Shown here: positions 1-11,560 of the stretch, in pieces | Layout: the number at the start of each line of letters is the position of its first letter | How positions within the stretch are numbered: position 1 is the stretch's first letter | DNA from: Uranotaenia lowii | Taxonomy: Eukaryota > Arthropoda > Insecta > Diptera > Culicidae | Length of the DNA stretch: 64,000 bases | Assembly: GCF_029784155.1 (NCBI RefSeq) | Contig: NC_073693.1 | Coordinates: 356,887,825 to 356,951,824 of the forward strand | Direction: 5' to 3' | Made by a program: the position numbers and the translations under genes | Notes under the pieces: model-generated | The model's database searches: none | The model's input: the letters and a program-made list of their open reading frames with translations, nothing else | What the model was told of the DNA's origin: nothing

Positions 1-1130
1 GTACGGTGGAACACTGATCGAGGGGAGAAAACAAATACGGTATTAGGTTATCAATGTATAACGCGTCTCACGGATTTCTACAGGTAATTCCGTGCAACAT
101 TGCACCTCTTTAACTGAATCAAATTCATTTCATGTTTTCATATACTTTATATTGTTGTCATGATTTAGAAAGATGCAATATTTTCTGTCATCAACTCCAT
201 TTCCTTTATTCACTACAATCATGAAGGCCAAGAAGGAAGCTTGCTTCCGGAAAATTCGCTCTCTTCTGTACCAGGTGTCCGTATGTAGTTCCTGTATAGT
301 GTTTGTGAACGTCCGCGGAATTCATCCGGATACCGGATTGTCTTCTTCGCGGCTCGGCTCGTAGATCCTTTGTGGTGTCGCGCCTAACACGTAAAGGACC
401 AGCATCTTCGTCCTCGGGTTCTGCGGATCTCTAACTTTCAAGAGGACTTCCCTGCAAGGCCTATCCGGATACGGAGCACTCTTGTGGGCAGACCGATTTA
501 AAGCCAAAGAAGGAAGACGTCTGCAACGACCGAGTCCAGCAACGCATGCTGGCGCCCACGGTTTCGGCAACCTGTCGATAAACAAATACATTGACGGCGC
601 TCCTGCTTCCGGAACTGGATTTCCGGAACAACGACGCCGCGACACAGCAGTAACAGCAGCCCATGACGATTAGTGAAACAATTACCGCTTTTGTGTATTT
701 TATCCGTGAAGTTCTTGGGTACCCAGTAGCCAGCCGACCCTGAGGTTCCGAACTTTGAGAGTTCCTAGCCTTGGCTGGTCTGGCGAATGCTTATCAATTC
801 GTAACAACTTACGTTCTAACCTCTAAGCTAAGGCCGCTGGCTTTTTCTGATTCGGTGCTAAATATATGGTCCTTCGAGCCGGTTTGGGGGTGATCAAGAA
901 AGCTTTTCGCATGGGGAGTAGAAAAGATCGGAAGATCTTCGCAACCGGTTAGTTGTCGATGAATGCACCCGGCCTCTCAACAGATTACTTTTAAGGTTCA
1001 ATCGGTATTCATAGTGATCCAAACCTACGTGAGTTTTTGTAGGCTTCGCAAACCATTTGAGATCAATTCTAAACAGCCTCATGAACATTTCGGATCAAAG
1101 AAGAATACACACTGACACGAGTCTCACATT
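1..1130. other. unassigned segment downstream of the lipophorin receptor gene
   Basis: Positions 300-670 and 700-1000 are more GC-rich than their surroundings, and overlapping minus-strand frames stay open there (322-645 and 461-664). None resembles a family I recognise, and no convincing start or splice context decides between them. A minus-strand AATAAA lies near 204-209, so this could be the 3' end of a transcript on that strand. I see no transposon hallmark. Confidence 0.3.
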
Positions 1131-3796
1131 ACATTACTCTTTCTCTTTACTTGAATTTACTTTAACCTTTTTTTCTGTTTTGTTTTGTTTTGCTGTTATC
1201 GCCTGACGCTTACATTATATTGTGTTTTTTTTTGTTGTTTCTGTATATAACTAAGTTGCGTGTTGTTTCTGTGTGTTTGTGTATGTTTGTTTAAACTGTA
1301 TGTAATTAAATTGTAAATTGCACAATCATCCATTGTTCTGTTTGCCAGTTGTTTGTTTCCTTCTCATTACTATCATTGTTGCAAATTGTTATCCGTCATC
1401 TGTCTGATTTTATTTCTGTTTGTTTGTGTGTATTCAGTTTGATTTAGTGTCTTGCTCATACGCAATCGCCATTCAATATATACAAAACAAACTAAAAGTA
1501 AGACAATACAATGTATGAATGTTTCATCCGCATGTGAATCGCGTTGTTTTCCTTTTTCTTTTCCTATTTATAGAGCTGAAATGCTCCGAAATTTATGTTT
1601 TTTTTGTGATATTTTTGTTTGTTTTTTTTCTTCTTTCATTCGAATTGGTTTTATTTTTCTTTCTCTATTGCTAAAGTTCTTCTCTTGTTTTTATTAGTTC
1701 TCATTAAGAAAATGTTTGTTACATTTTCTCTTCATTATTAGCTGATTTTGTTTTAGGAATTTAGTAATTTTTTTTTTGTTTGAATTATCGATCTTTATTC
1801 TTGTTTGTTATTCTTTTTTTTGCGATTCCCCTCCTACTATTTCTCCGAAGGATTACTTCGAGCTTATGTACAATGTTAGGTTGTGTTGTTATCAAAATGT
1901 AGATACATGTGGGTCTTAGTTATTTTTTTTTGCTTCTCCTATTTTCTAGTGATAAATTTTCCGATTTAATTGTTGGGTTGTGAATTCTTATTTGTTTTGT
2001 GAGTTTGGATTTTTAACATCGGACTGGGAACTGGAAGGAAGCCGTCGATGATTTGCAAATGATCCGAATTGTTCAGTTTTACTTTTAATGTATGACGATG
2101 ATATCGCTGCCATTTGCTCGGGAAAGAGAAAGTCGAATTAATTATCAAGACGACGCAGGCGGATAAAATTATTTTTAGCATGTGTGTATCGAAAGTTGGC
2201 TCTTGGCATGATGTTTGTACCTATCTCACTTTTAAATTTGTTTTTTTTTTCATCAGAGGAAGCTAATAGATTGATTGTTTTGTTTGAGTTGTTCTTCAAA
2301 TTTGGCAGCTTTTTGTAAAAATCATCCAGAATGGGTAAATTTAGTTTTTGCGTTTGGTTTTGGAAGAAAATTTTTCACTTTCGTTTTGTCGGTGGAAGAA
2401 TTTTGGTTACTTTGGAGCAATTTGTAGGATTCGAGTTACAACATTTGGCAAGGTTGGATCGATTACAACGAATGCTACCCTAATGAAAAGAACCGCCGCG
2501 ATTTTCTCTTAGCTGGTATTTGGAACAATTTTGTGTTTTGTAATTGAGCAAATTTTTTGTGCTGCTTTTTATGAGCAAATATTCGAAGGTATTCGTTCAA
2601 GATTGGGAAGGATTTGCTTCTGCAAAAAATCCATCTGAATGTTGTACAAAATAAAAACAAAACCACTCACTATAACTGTGTATTGCTGCCACTAAAGTTA
2701 TCAGCTAAGACTGTTGTTCTACTTCTGGATTATCTCATTTTAAGACTTGCAAGAGTTAGTAATATAATGAATATAAAAATATTGATAAAATAATATCTAC
2801 ACCTTTAATAAATCATCGTTAGTCTATATTTAAACATTTTGCTATCGATTTGTTTTGTTTTTTACAAATTTATTTAAGTTTATTCATCAGGCTGACAAGA
2901 TTAAGCAATAAATTGTTGCCTCGTGTAACGATCGGATGGACGCAAAAATATTCATTTGTAAGGAGGTTTCTGATAAACGTTCACTATATATCCAAAAAAC
3001 AACTAGAAAGAGTCCGAGTAATTTCAGCTACAATTTTTACAATAACAAAATAAACGTATTCATATATATTTTTTTCGGTTTGACCGTAAGACTTTTTCCT
3101 TAATATGTAAAATAAACTTTTTTCGCCGATTCTTCCGGTTGACCGTTAAAGTGCAAAACATTAGTTTTGGATTCATTTAAATATCTTTTAAGAAGCTGCT
3201 CAGAAATCTTCACTCAAATGATCACACTCGATATAATTTTTTTCTTCACGTTCTTCTCCTGTTTCTAAGCTACAAAAAGTATACATAATTTTTACGTACA
3301 ACGTGTATCTGTATGTAAGCTAACAGCTTCTTGGCTCTATTTTGGATCAACTAACATAAACCAGAAAAATTAAACAGAATCAATAAACGAGGAGCTGCCT
3401 CTTCTAAGCATCTATGAAAACAAACATACAACTTTTGGGATTAAGCTGGGAAAAGGGCGGATTAACCCCTTAAAAAAAACTAAACTTTTCTTTTGTAAAA
3501 AAAACACGCTTGAAAAACCACACCACATTTCTAATAAACTCTACACGTGTAGTCCAAATTTCTCCTCCGTTAAGTAGTCACAAGGATGGAACATGTTTAC
3601 GGTTTTGTGTTTTCAGTTTTCTGCTGCTGCCCCTTAGATTTTTTTTCGTTATTAATAATTTTACACGTTTTCCTCGACGTTTGGTCTGTTTATCAGTCGA
3701 ACAGACTTCGCTCCTCTACTGCTGGATTAGGTGTTTCTTCTTTCTCATACTTTTGATTTCACTTGGAAGATTTTCCACCTGGCTTGACTAGACCAG
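1131..3796 (-). other. T-rich sequence, probable 3' UTR and downstream flank of the lipophorin receptor gene
   Basis: This lies directly downstream, on the minus strand, of the receptor stop codon (3797-3799). It is extremely T-rich on the plus strand, with no credible coding region. Several minus-strand AATAAA hexamers are possible (for example near 2871 and 1792), so the 3' UTR end cannot be placed by reading alone. Open frames here are short and look like chance. Confidence 0.4.
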
Positions 3797-3841
3797 CTAG
3801 ACATAATCGTTGGTGGCTGGTCTGTTGAGCGGTTCCTGGGC
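3797..3841 (-). CDS. LpR: lipophorin receptor, terminal coding exon (14 codons plus stop)
   Basis: Read on the minus strand, a pyrimidine tract and CATTCCAG acceptor at 3842-3849 is followed by codons for AQEPLNRPATNDYV and a TAG at 3797-3799. The exon is phase 0 and joins in frame to the tail exon ending VGEE (21302-21451). Insect lipophorin receptors end their cytoplasmic tails with this kind of sequence, from memory GEEAQEPL followed by a short tail. The assignment therefore rests on the join and the family ending, since 14 codons alone would prove little. The exon lies about 17.5 kb from the preceding one. The sequence continues as T-rich 3' flank. Confidence 0.75.
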   Translation of the reverse strand, partial: AQEPLNRPATNDYV

Positions 3842-4329
3842 CTGGAATGAGAGAGAAAAAATGCGTTAATTTGGAATTACGATAATGGAATTTCACTAAG
3901 TCATTCAGAATAAACTAGAGACATTCTTGAAAGTTAACATGCTTTTTGGAGTCAATGTTTGTACTTCGAAACTATACTATTAAAACAGAAAATAATGCCT
4001 CATTTGACTAACATCAATATGTGTAGCATTGGGTAGTGCACAGAGCCCCCCTATTTTCAGAACGTACATACAACTTTTAACGCTCCACGACTGATGGAGA
4101 ATCAATTTTCTTAATCTACATGCAGAATCAATGAGAACCTAAAATGAAGCATGTTTTGCAACTAAAGCTAGAAACTAAAATTTGTAATAAGAGCTACATT
4201 GCAATCATCGTTTTGAATTCTGGATGCAGAAAAACCGGTATTGAAACGAGAATAAAAAACAACCTTACCAGTTTTGTTTTTCAATCAACTTTTTCCCTTC
4301 TAAATTTCTTAATTTTTCAAGAATTATGG

Positions 4330-4660
4330 GCCTTATTACATAAGACGAGTCGAGTAACTCGACTCGACTTCAGTCACTGTCGAGTCGAGCGAATACGACA
4401 TTACGGTAGTCGGGTGAAACAGCTGAGTCAATGAGGTACACTTTTACTAAGGTGGCGCAAAGGAACGCACACTATTGCACGTCGGAGAGAAAAAAGAAAA
4501 ATAAACATAAACAAGCCCTGCGTCGCGACACGTCGTTGTCAGAGAGCTTCATTTATCCTAGGCAAAATGCGTCGCGAAAATGGTCGGTAGTGACGTCACT
4601 TCTGTCATGGTAACAACACTGACCACACTGACTTGACTCTTAGAACAAAAATTCAACCAT
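4330..4660. other. GC-richer island with a perfect palindrome and a CRE-like octamer
   Basis: CGAGTCGAGT and its reverse complement, separated by one base, occupy 4346-4366, with a further GTCGAGTCGAG at about 4379. TGACGTCA lies at 4591-4598. The block stands out from the AT-rich intron around it. It could be the remains of a MITE, but I could not find matching outer termini, or it could be a regulatory island. Confidence 0.3.
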
Positions 4661-7218
4661 TTTCTGTCTAATTTTTTGTTGTCAGCTTTTGCAGGTTCGC
4701 AATACCGACGGCAGGTGGCGAACCTGAAAAATTTGACAAAAAATGCCCTGTAGGAAAAATGGTCCTGTTTAGCCCGATTTTATCATAGAAATTGCGTGTT
4801 TTATTTTCAAAGTTGGGTGGCATTTCCTAACTGGGATAGCATTTCTTCAAATCGATCGATGCGCACTCTGGAATCGACATTGCGTACTGTTGGAATCGCT
4901 TCGTGTGATCGGTGAAATGGATTGCTCAGTGAAGGCAAGGGAATAGTTATGCTATTCTCATCGCTACAAGGAGAAAAAGAAATGAAAATCGCATAAAGAA
5001 TTGGGCCGTTTCACCAAATCATGTGGACAGCTTTAATATGTAATTTAACCGTCCTCTTTCTACATGGAATTATGGAACATTGGCCCAAGCATTTGTCAAC
5101 CTGCTTTATTGCTAGGGAAATTCTGACAAGCTGAAATTGAAGAATTTGACATGCCGGAAGTAAAATTCAAATAACAAAAGTTATACATTTCGAAATTTTA
5201 AGAATCAGAGATCACTGGGTCAGCTAGTGCTGAAATAAACCACAGCCGAAGCATCACAACTCTGTTCAGTCGTTGATTTCTCAGCCAGTAACTGAGAAGC
5301 TGATAAACATTTCTCCCAGCGAGAATGAAATTGGGTGATTGCGTTTTTGAAATGCTCTGCAACAAAACGTGGGTTGCTTGATCTCTTTAAGTGTGAGAAA
5401 GCATATTTCTCTTAGGCGTTTGACAAGCAGATGAGAAAAAGTGAGCAAAAAACAAACGGAAGAAATCGGCCGAATGATTCTTTCCGAGGCGAGTTTACGC
5501 ATCTCTGGTTTCTAGTGCAACCATTACCTCTTGTAGGGTTTCGTCCTTCGAAGTAGCTTCTCGAATCTTTGCCTCAGTGATGAACTCACATGTAGTTGCT
5601 TCGAAAGAATGGGTTTCACAGCCGTCTTAAAGTCGAGATGAGAGATCGGCAATATAATCTCGCCCACGGATGGATTCAATTTCGTAACTATATGGACTTA
5701 GTCTCAATGCCCATCCATCAGCCCTAGTAAGTACTCTTTTAGTATTTTCGCGACATCTATTTTAAATGAAGGTTACTTCTTGAGCGTCCGTTCGCAAGGT
5801 AAAATGTCGACCGAAGAGGAACCAAGAGAAGTGTTCCGTTGGGAGGCATCGTTGTATAGGATTGTCCAGTCTTTGTTGGAAAAGTAACCTAAAGCAATCG
5901 TGCATTGTAGTATGCGATCTTTTGTGTCCTTGAAGGCTTTAGCTTGCACAGGAGTCCAATTCCATGTTTTTGTCGTTGCAACAGCCCAATGGAGACTCGT
6001 AAGGTCGGAAAATTTTCGTATATGTGGGCTAAGAAACGATGCTAAACCTTAGAAGCTTCCGAGCTCCGAAGCTGTCGACGGTTTTCGGAACTTGCGAACA
6101 TCTTTAACTTTCTCCTCATCGATGTGGAATCCATTTTCATCTAAGGTATGACCGAGGAATTTGATAAAAGTTTTTCCAAATTCGCATTTCTCGTAATTCA
6201 ATGTCAAATTGTTCGACTTTAAAATTCGTAGCACCAAAGCAACAGTTTTGTACAGATCATCTTCAGTCTTTAGCGTAAATCAGTAAGTCGTCTATGTATA
6301 CGACGACGTTCGGAATTCCCTCAGGATGCGCATCATTTCCCGCTGGAAATACTCCGGGGCGCAGTTAACCCCGAACATGAGACGAGTGAAGCGGTACATT
6401 CCGGCTTCTGACAAGAACGTGGTAAGCTCTCTTGACTCTCGACTAAGCTCAAGGTGATAGAAGGCGTTGCTTAAATCCAGTTTGGAAAAGTACCTACTAC
6501 CATGGAGTTTAACTCTAATTTCGTCAATAAGAGGGAGGCGACAATATTTGCGTTTTATCGCCTTGTTTGGTCCTCTCATGTAGACGACCAAACGGAAATT
6601 GTGCTTACCACTAATCCACTCAGGGCTGTAGTGACTTTTTCAATGATACCACGTTCTTCCATTTCTTGTAGTCTAAGTCTAGCTGCGTCACGAAGCGTGG
6701 CAGGGACGTTGAAATATGCTTTTTTAATCGGTGTAATGCTTTTATCGACGCTGAATTTTACTCTCACCCCAGGTATCCTGGGGAACTTCTAGATTTCGAC
6801 TTTGGTTTTGGTTAACACGAAAATCAACTGCCGCTCTAACTTCCAAGAGCTTCAAATCGTTGGCTGTTGATCGACCTAGTATAGACCTGTTACCGTTCTT
6901 CACAACCAAAAATTCAATGCAATTTTTGCATTGAATGCACATTCGAGGGATAATGGTACCTCGGTTGCGAACGCACGGAGTTCTGTATATTTTGTATGGT
7001 CCGTCAACTCAAGTTTCACATCGCCTCGTTTGAATCCATCGCTTAAATGGTTTCAGTAACTGACTACAATGATGTTGACATCCACTCCTGAGTCAATGAG
7101 AAACTCAATAGGATTGGAATTTCCAACGCAACATTTAATCAGCACATCCGAGAGAGAAAGCGCAAATACCTCGAGTGATATGATAGCATTATTTTTTAAA
7201 GAAGGAAACAAAATATAG

Positions 7219-7933
7219 TTGAGTATATCAGCGATGGAAATCAACACAGAAAATCGCTCCAATTTCGTGGTAGCTGGACAACAGGTTGAGACAGTGGAGT
7301 GCTTCCAGTATCTTGGTAGCCAGATTACGCCTGATGGTGGCACCAAGAAGGACATCGAAACTCGGATCAGAAAAGCCCGATTTGCGTTTGCGAGTCTCCG
7401 AAACATCTGGCGCTCTCGCCAAATCTCTCTACGAACTAAGATCCGAATCTTCAACTCCAACGTCAATTCCGTATTGTTGTACGGGTGTGAAACTTGGTGC
7501 ACATATGCGGCGACGACGCGAAAACTGCAAGTTTTTGTGAATCGTTGCCTGCGGAACATCATCCTCGCTTGGTGGCCTGGCAACTGGATCTCAAACGTTG
7601 AACTTCATCGCCGGTGTCATCAAAAAGCGCTAGAAATCGAGATTCGGGAACGTAAGTGGAGATGGATTGGGCACACGCTGCGAAGAGATGAAAACGATAT
7701 TTGCAGAGAGGCGCTTGACTGTAATCCAGATGGGCATCGAAGAAGAGGCAGGCCCAAAAGCTCGTGGCGGCGTAGTCTAGCCGCTGATATCCGCGCAGTT
7801 GACGAGAACCTTGACTGGCAGCAAGTGAAGATGCTGGCTCCGGATCGCCAGCAGTGGAGATCTTTTATCTCAGCTCTATGCGTCGGTCAATCTGCGCCGG
7901 ACCCTTAGGTAGGTAGGTAGGTAGATAGGTACA
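7219..7933 (+). mobile_element. 5'-truncated non-LTR retrotransposon (RTE-like), C-terminal reverse transcriptase region and tail
   Basis: A 229-codon open frame (7219-7908) carries the conserved C-terminal block of this LINE type: YLGS followed by DGG, then KTKIRIFN-like and LLYGCETW motifs, a WKWIGH-like HTLR segment, and a GRPK-x-SWRR segment. The frame is intact but lacks the catalytic reverse transcriptase core, so this is a typical 5'-truncated insertion. It ends in a short TAGG microsatellite tail. It sits inside the minus-strand Gypsy remnant, so it inserted later. The clade (RTE or a close relative) is inferred from remembered motif patterns. Confidence 0.8.
7909..7931 (+). repeat. 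TAGG microsatellite tail of the LINE fragment
   Basis: Five or so TAGG/TAGA units follow directly after the stop of the LINE open frame. A simple-repeat tail in place of poly(A) is common for RTE-type elements. Confidence 0.75.
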
Positions 7934-8016
7934 CTTGCTGATGTATTTCTGATTTCAATATATAATAAACATTATACCTGACTTTCTTTTTTGGTAGGTT
8001 CTTCATTTTCGTCGCT

Positions 8017-9324
8017 TTGGCTAACGTTTGCTTCCCGTTTATATTTGCATACTTCAGCATAATGGCATGCAACGTTGCAACCATCCAGAACGTCTCCAAA
8101 CAAGGGTGCATCTACGTGGCCAACCACTTCGATCTCGACGTGCTGGGTATCGACCTCATCGAGTTATTCAACCTTTTGTCGGTCCCCTTCGACTCGTTGG
8201 TGAACTCCATCCAGAAATTCGAAGACGTGGCACAACGACTGAAGGTTAAGTTTCCCGAAGTGTTCCAGAGTTCCCTTGGGCTGTGTACCAAAGCACAGGT
8301 TACACTCTACCTTAAGCCTTATTCCCGACCAGTATACTGCCCCAAGCGCCCGGTAGCCTATGCCGCTCTCCCGAAGGTGGATGCTGAACTCCAAAGGTTA
8401 CAAGAATGCGGCATCATTTCTCCAGTGCAATTCTTCAATTGGGCTGCCCCCATCGTCGTGGTTCGCAAATCGGACAACGTCTCTGTTCGAATTTGCGGCG
8501 ATTACTCAACTGGATTCAACGCAGCTCTGGAATCCGACCGGCATCCTCTGCCTCATCCCGACGACATCTTTAGTGCCCTGGCCGGGGCACGCATTTTCTC
8601 CCAAATCGATCTGTCGGACGCATACCTCCAGGTCGAAGTTGAGGAAAAATCACGCAAGCTGTTGACGGTTAAAACCCACCGAGGCCTGTTCCAGTACAAC
8701 CGTCTTGCTCCAGGAATAAAATCAGAACCTGGAGCTTTTCAACGCATAATCGACTGCATGGTAGCTGGCATCCCGGGTGTAAAAACGTATCTCGACGACA
8801 TTCTGGTATCCGTACGAACTCAAGAGGAACACGATCGCAATCTGGAAGCGACCCTTGGAAGGATTCGTGACTACGGGTTTTATCTACGCATCGAAAAATG
8901 CCGTTTTTCTCTTCCTCAGATAAAATTTCTTGGTCACTTCATCGACAAGGAAGGTCTTCGCCCAGATCCAGCTAAGACTCGTGCGATCTCTGAGATGCCG
9001 GCCCCCACAAATGTGTCACAGCTTCGATCCTATCTTGGCGCTATAAACTATTATGGACGGTTTGTAGACCAAATCAAGGAACTCCGTGCGCCGCTCGACC
9101 GGTTACTAAAGAAGGACGCCCGCTGGGAATGGACTCGAGAATGCCAAAGCTCGTCCGACCGCTTTAAATCCATTCTGCAGTCAGACCTCCTTTTGACACA
9201 CTTCGACCCTCGGAAGGAAATCATCGTAGCTGGTAATGCATCCAAACACGGCTTGGGTGCCGTTAAATGCATCGATTCCCCAACGGTTCCATCAAACCCA
9301 TCGCTCACGCTTCAAGATCGTTGA
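8017..9324 (+). pseudogene. Gypsy pol remnant: end of protease, reverse transcriptase, start of RNase H
   Basis: The first approximately 15 residues before the ACNVATIQN segment are probably not part of the element. The VLGIDLIE segment is the usual link after the protease. Reverse transcriptase motifs follow: FSQIDLSDAYLQ near 8596-8632, then the catalytic YLDD at 8788-8799 with ILV after it, then IKFLGHFID and the SYLGAINYYGRF thumb/connection segment. RNase H starts with HFDPRKEIIVAGNASKHGLG, where the usual Asp of the DAS motif has become Asn. The frame is then lost near 9270-9320. Confidence 0.9.
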
Positions 9325-9707
9325 CAACTGCTGAGGTGAACTATGGCCAAATCGAGAAGGAAGCTTTGGCACTCAAATTTGCTGTCACGCGCTTCCACAA
9401 AATGGTTTATGGTCGCAGGTTCACACTTCAAACCGACCACAAGCCCCTCCTGAAGGTTTTCGGCAGCAAGAAAGGGATTCCGGTGTACACAGCAAATCGA
9501 CTCCAACGCTGGGCGTTGACTTTGTTGCTCTACAACTTCGAAATCCAGTTCGCTCCAACCGCAAGCTTTGGACACGCCGATCTTCTCTCTCGTCTGATGG
9601 ATTCCCACAAGAAATCGGAAGAAGAATATGTCATCGCAGCGATACAGATGGAGACAGACGTATTTTCGAAGGGTCCATCTCCAACCTGCCGGTTACATCG
9701 GACATGA
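9267..9707 (+). pseudogene. Gypsy pol remnant: rest of RNase H
   Basis: This continues the preceding pol frame after a frameshift. It holds HASRSLTTAEVNY, the KEALA segment, LQTDHKPLL and GHADLLSRL near the end, all standard for Gypsy RNase H. The overlap of frames at 9267-9324 marks where a small indel broke the polyprotein. The frame changes again near 9700. Confidence 0.88.
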
Positions 9708-11050
9708 TCTCCAAACAATCAGCAGAGGATCCAACACTTCAAGAAGTAGTCAACTATATCCAGAACGGGTGGCCTGAATCTGCGAAAATAATCACAGATC
9801 CAACAGCACGACAGTTTTTCTTCAGACGTGACAACCTACAAGTTTTTCAAGACTACATCATGTTTGGTGACCGTGTCGTCGTTCCAGCCTTGTACCGAAA
9901 ACGAATACTTCGCCAGCTACACCGAGGACACCCTGGAATGGAGCGGATGAAGTCAATAGCAAGAAGTTTTGTCTATTAGCCGAACATCGATGATGACGTC
10001 GAGGACTTCGTGCGCCGATGTAGTTCCTGTGCCCAAGCAGTGAGAGATCCCCGGAAAACAACTCCCGAATCCTGGCCCCTTCCTTCAAAACCGATGGAGC
10101 GAATTCACATCGACTATGCCGGCTCCATCGATGGTTTCTACTATCTGGTCGTAGTTGATGCCTACTCCAAGTGGCCCGAGGTTTTCCGAACCCGTTCAAC
10201 TACTACGACTGCAACTTTGGACTTCTTGCAAGAAACCTGTGCAAGATACGGATATCCCCACACATTGGTCTCCGACAACGGCTCCCAGTTCATCAACGCA
10301 CGGTTCCAACAATTCTGCAAAGAACACGGAATCCAACATCTGACGACTGCTTCATACCATCCGCAATCGAACGGCCAAGCGGAAAGGTTTGTGGACAGCT
10401 TGAAACGAGGGCTCAAGAAGCTCGCAAATGGGGAAAGCATGGCTGCAACACAGCACTTACAAACAATTTTGTCAGTGTACCGTTCCACGCCAGCTCGAAG
10501 CGCTCCTGACGGCAAGACCCCTGCTCATCTTTTCCTCGGTAGGCAAATCTCAACCCAACTGGACCTTCTGAAGCCAACGCTACCAAGCCCAACACGAATC
10601 AACGATGCTCAAAACGCTCAGTTCAATAGACGTCATGGCGCTGTGCAAGGGAAATTCGTCGCTGGAAATCCGGTTCTGGCCAAGGTTCATCAAGGGAATT
10701 CCGCCAAGTGGATTCCGGGTCGGATCATCGAACCCAAAGGTAACGTGATGTACACCGTACTCCTGGACAACAGTCGACTCATCAGATCCCACACCAATCA
10801 ACTGAAGGCCTGGTTCATCGAAACAGCAACACCGGTTCCATCACCAAATCTTCCATTGTCGGTGTTGTTGGATGATTTCGTTGTTCCAGTCTCCGCAGCT
10901 GACCAAACAGACTCCTTGCGGAATGAAGACGATTCGGATTGTTCCGAGTATGGCTCACCTCTGAAGTCACCTGAAGTTCTACCACCACGGACAAGACCAA
11001 CCCGAAATCGCTGTCTGCCCAAGCGATTGAGCTCGTACGATCTTTCTTGA
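9704..11050 (+). pseudogene. Gypsy pol remnant: integrase
   Basis: The integrase starts with an HHCC zinc-binding domain, seen as HRGHPG near 9920 and CSSC near 10020. The DDE core follows: IDYAG with the first Asp near 10112, VSDNGSQF near 10270 and NGQAERFV near 10375, with normal spacing between the second Asp and the Glu. A basic C-terminal domain and an acidic tail end at a TGA after 11047. One in-frame TAG at 9977-9979, where the family has Trp before PNID, separates the zinc finger from the core. Apart from that stop, the reading frame is open for 449 codons. Confidence 0.9.
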
Positions 11051-11061
11051 AAAAGGGAGAT

Positions 11062-11172
11062 GTGGTAGGACACTACCTGTGTGAAAGCTCAGTCATTCAG
11101 TTGTCGCACTTGCTTGAATAAACATCACTCTAGTTTAGTCTCTTAGTCTTTCATTTTTCTGGAAACACGACA
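11062..11172 (+). repeat. 3' LTR of the plus-strand Gypsy copy
   Basis: A purine-rich run (AAAAAGGGAGA, 11051-11061) follows the integrase stop. The next base opens TGTGGTAGGACACTACC, a TG start. An AATAAA lies near 11117, and the last CA before clearly different sequence is at 11171-11172. The 5' LTR is absent, so the outer boundary is an estimate. Confidence 0.6.
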
Positions 11173-11177
11173 CTAAG

Positions 11178-11290
11178 CACCATCTACCGACTTCAAAGCC
11201 GCATACGACACGATCGACCGTGACGAGCTATGGAAAATCATGGAGGAGAACGGCTTCTCCGAAAGCTGACCAGACTGATTAAAGCAGTGT
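11178..11290 (+). mobile_element. fragment of LINE reverse transcriptase
   Basis: The plus frame reads DFKAAYDTIDRDELWKIM, the motif A region of a non-LTR reverse transcriptase, and loses its frame after about 30 residues. It is similar in type to the LINE fragment at 7219-7933, but carries an upstream part of the protein. Confidence 0.6.
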
Positions 11291-11304
11291 GAATCCTCCT
11301 AAAA

Positions 11305-11560
11305 AGCTTCACCGTAATTAAAAGTAGCGGTCCGACGTGGATTCCTTGGAGTACTTCTGACAGGGTTTCAAATATACCAGAGCGTGAGTTATTTATTTTC
11401 GTGAAAGCGCAGCGATTAGTGGGATACGATTTGATCCACTCGAGCGAACAAGTTGAAAATCCAAGACAGTCCATCTCTCTGATAAGTATCTTGTCAGGGA
11501 ACCCAGTCGAAAGCTTTTGCAAAATCAATATAAATCGAGTACTTTTGACAACCTTTTGCT
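11305..11560 (-). mobile_element. fragment of a second LINE reverse transcriptase (Jockey/R1-like)
   Basis: The minus frame shows YIDFAKAFD (motif A) near 11520-11555. It then shows WIKSYPTNR and SEVLQGIHVGPLL, equivalent to the GVPQGSxLGPLLF motif B of Jockey/R1-like elements. A stop follows motif A and the sides are lost, so this is a dead internal fragment. Confidence 0.7.

Larger units (their letters stand above)
5500..8080 (-). mobile_element. degraded Ty3/Gypsy retrotransposon (pol remnant, minus strand)
   Basis: Reading the minus strand from high to low coordinates gives a basic gag/protease linker (about 7940-8080) and an aspartic protease with a DSG active site (about 7065-7150). 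Its C-terminal part follows to about 6740. Reverse transcriptase spans about 6770-6050, with FSKLDLSNAFY, FGVNCAPEYFQ and a YIDDL box near 6290 in a shifted frame. An RNase H region (about 6045-5620) follows, including a tether-like segment. There are several frameshifts and an in-frame stop in the FLGLA motif near 6048. Gag and integrase proper are missing, and I saw no LTRs. A LINE fragment (7219-7933) interrupts it before the protease. The right end abuts the plus-strand Gypsy copy. It is non-functional. Confidence 0.85.
8062..11172 (+). mobile_element. 5'-truncated Ty3/Gypsy retrotransposon with 3' LTR
   Basis: The order is end of protease, reverse transcriptase, RNase H, integrase, polypurine tract and 3' LTR, which is the Ty3/Gypsy order. 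No gag or 5' LTR precedes it, because the left end runs into the opposed Gypsy remnant near 8062. At least two frameshifts (near 9270-9320 and near 9700) and one in-frame stop (9977-9979) inactivate it. The damage is light, so it is younger than the minus-strand copy beside it. It resembles the arthropod elements often annotated as K02A2.6-like proteins. Confidence 0.9.

Noticed and set aside
322..664. Overlapping minus-strand frames of 67 and 107 codons
   Set aside because: Two different frames are open at once in a GC-rich patch. Neither resembles a known protein, and no splice or start evidence favours one.
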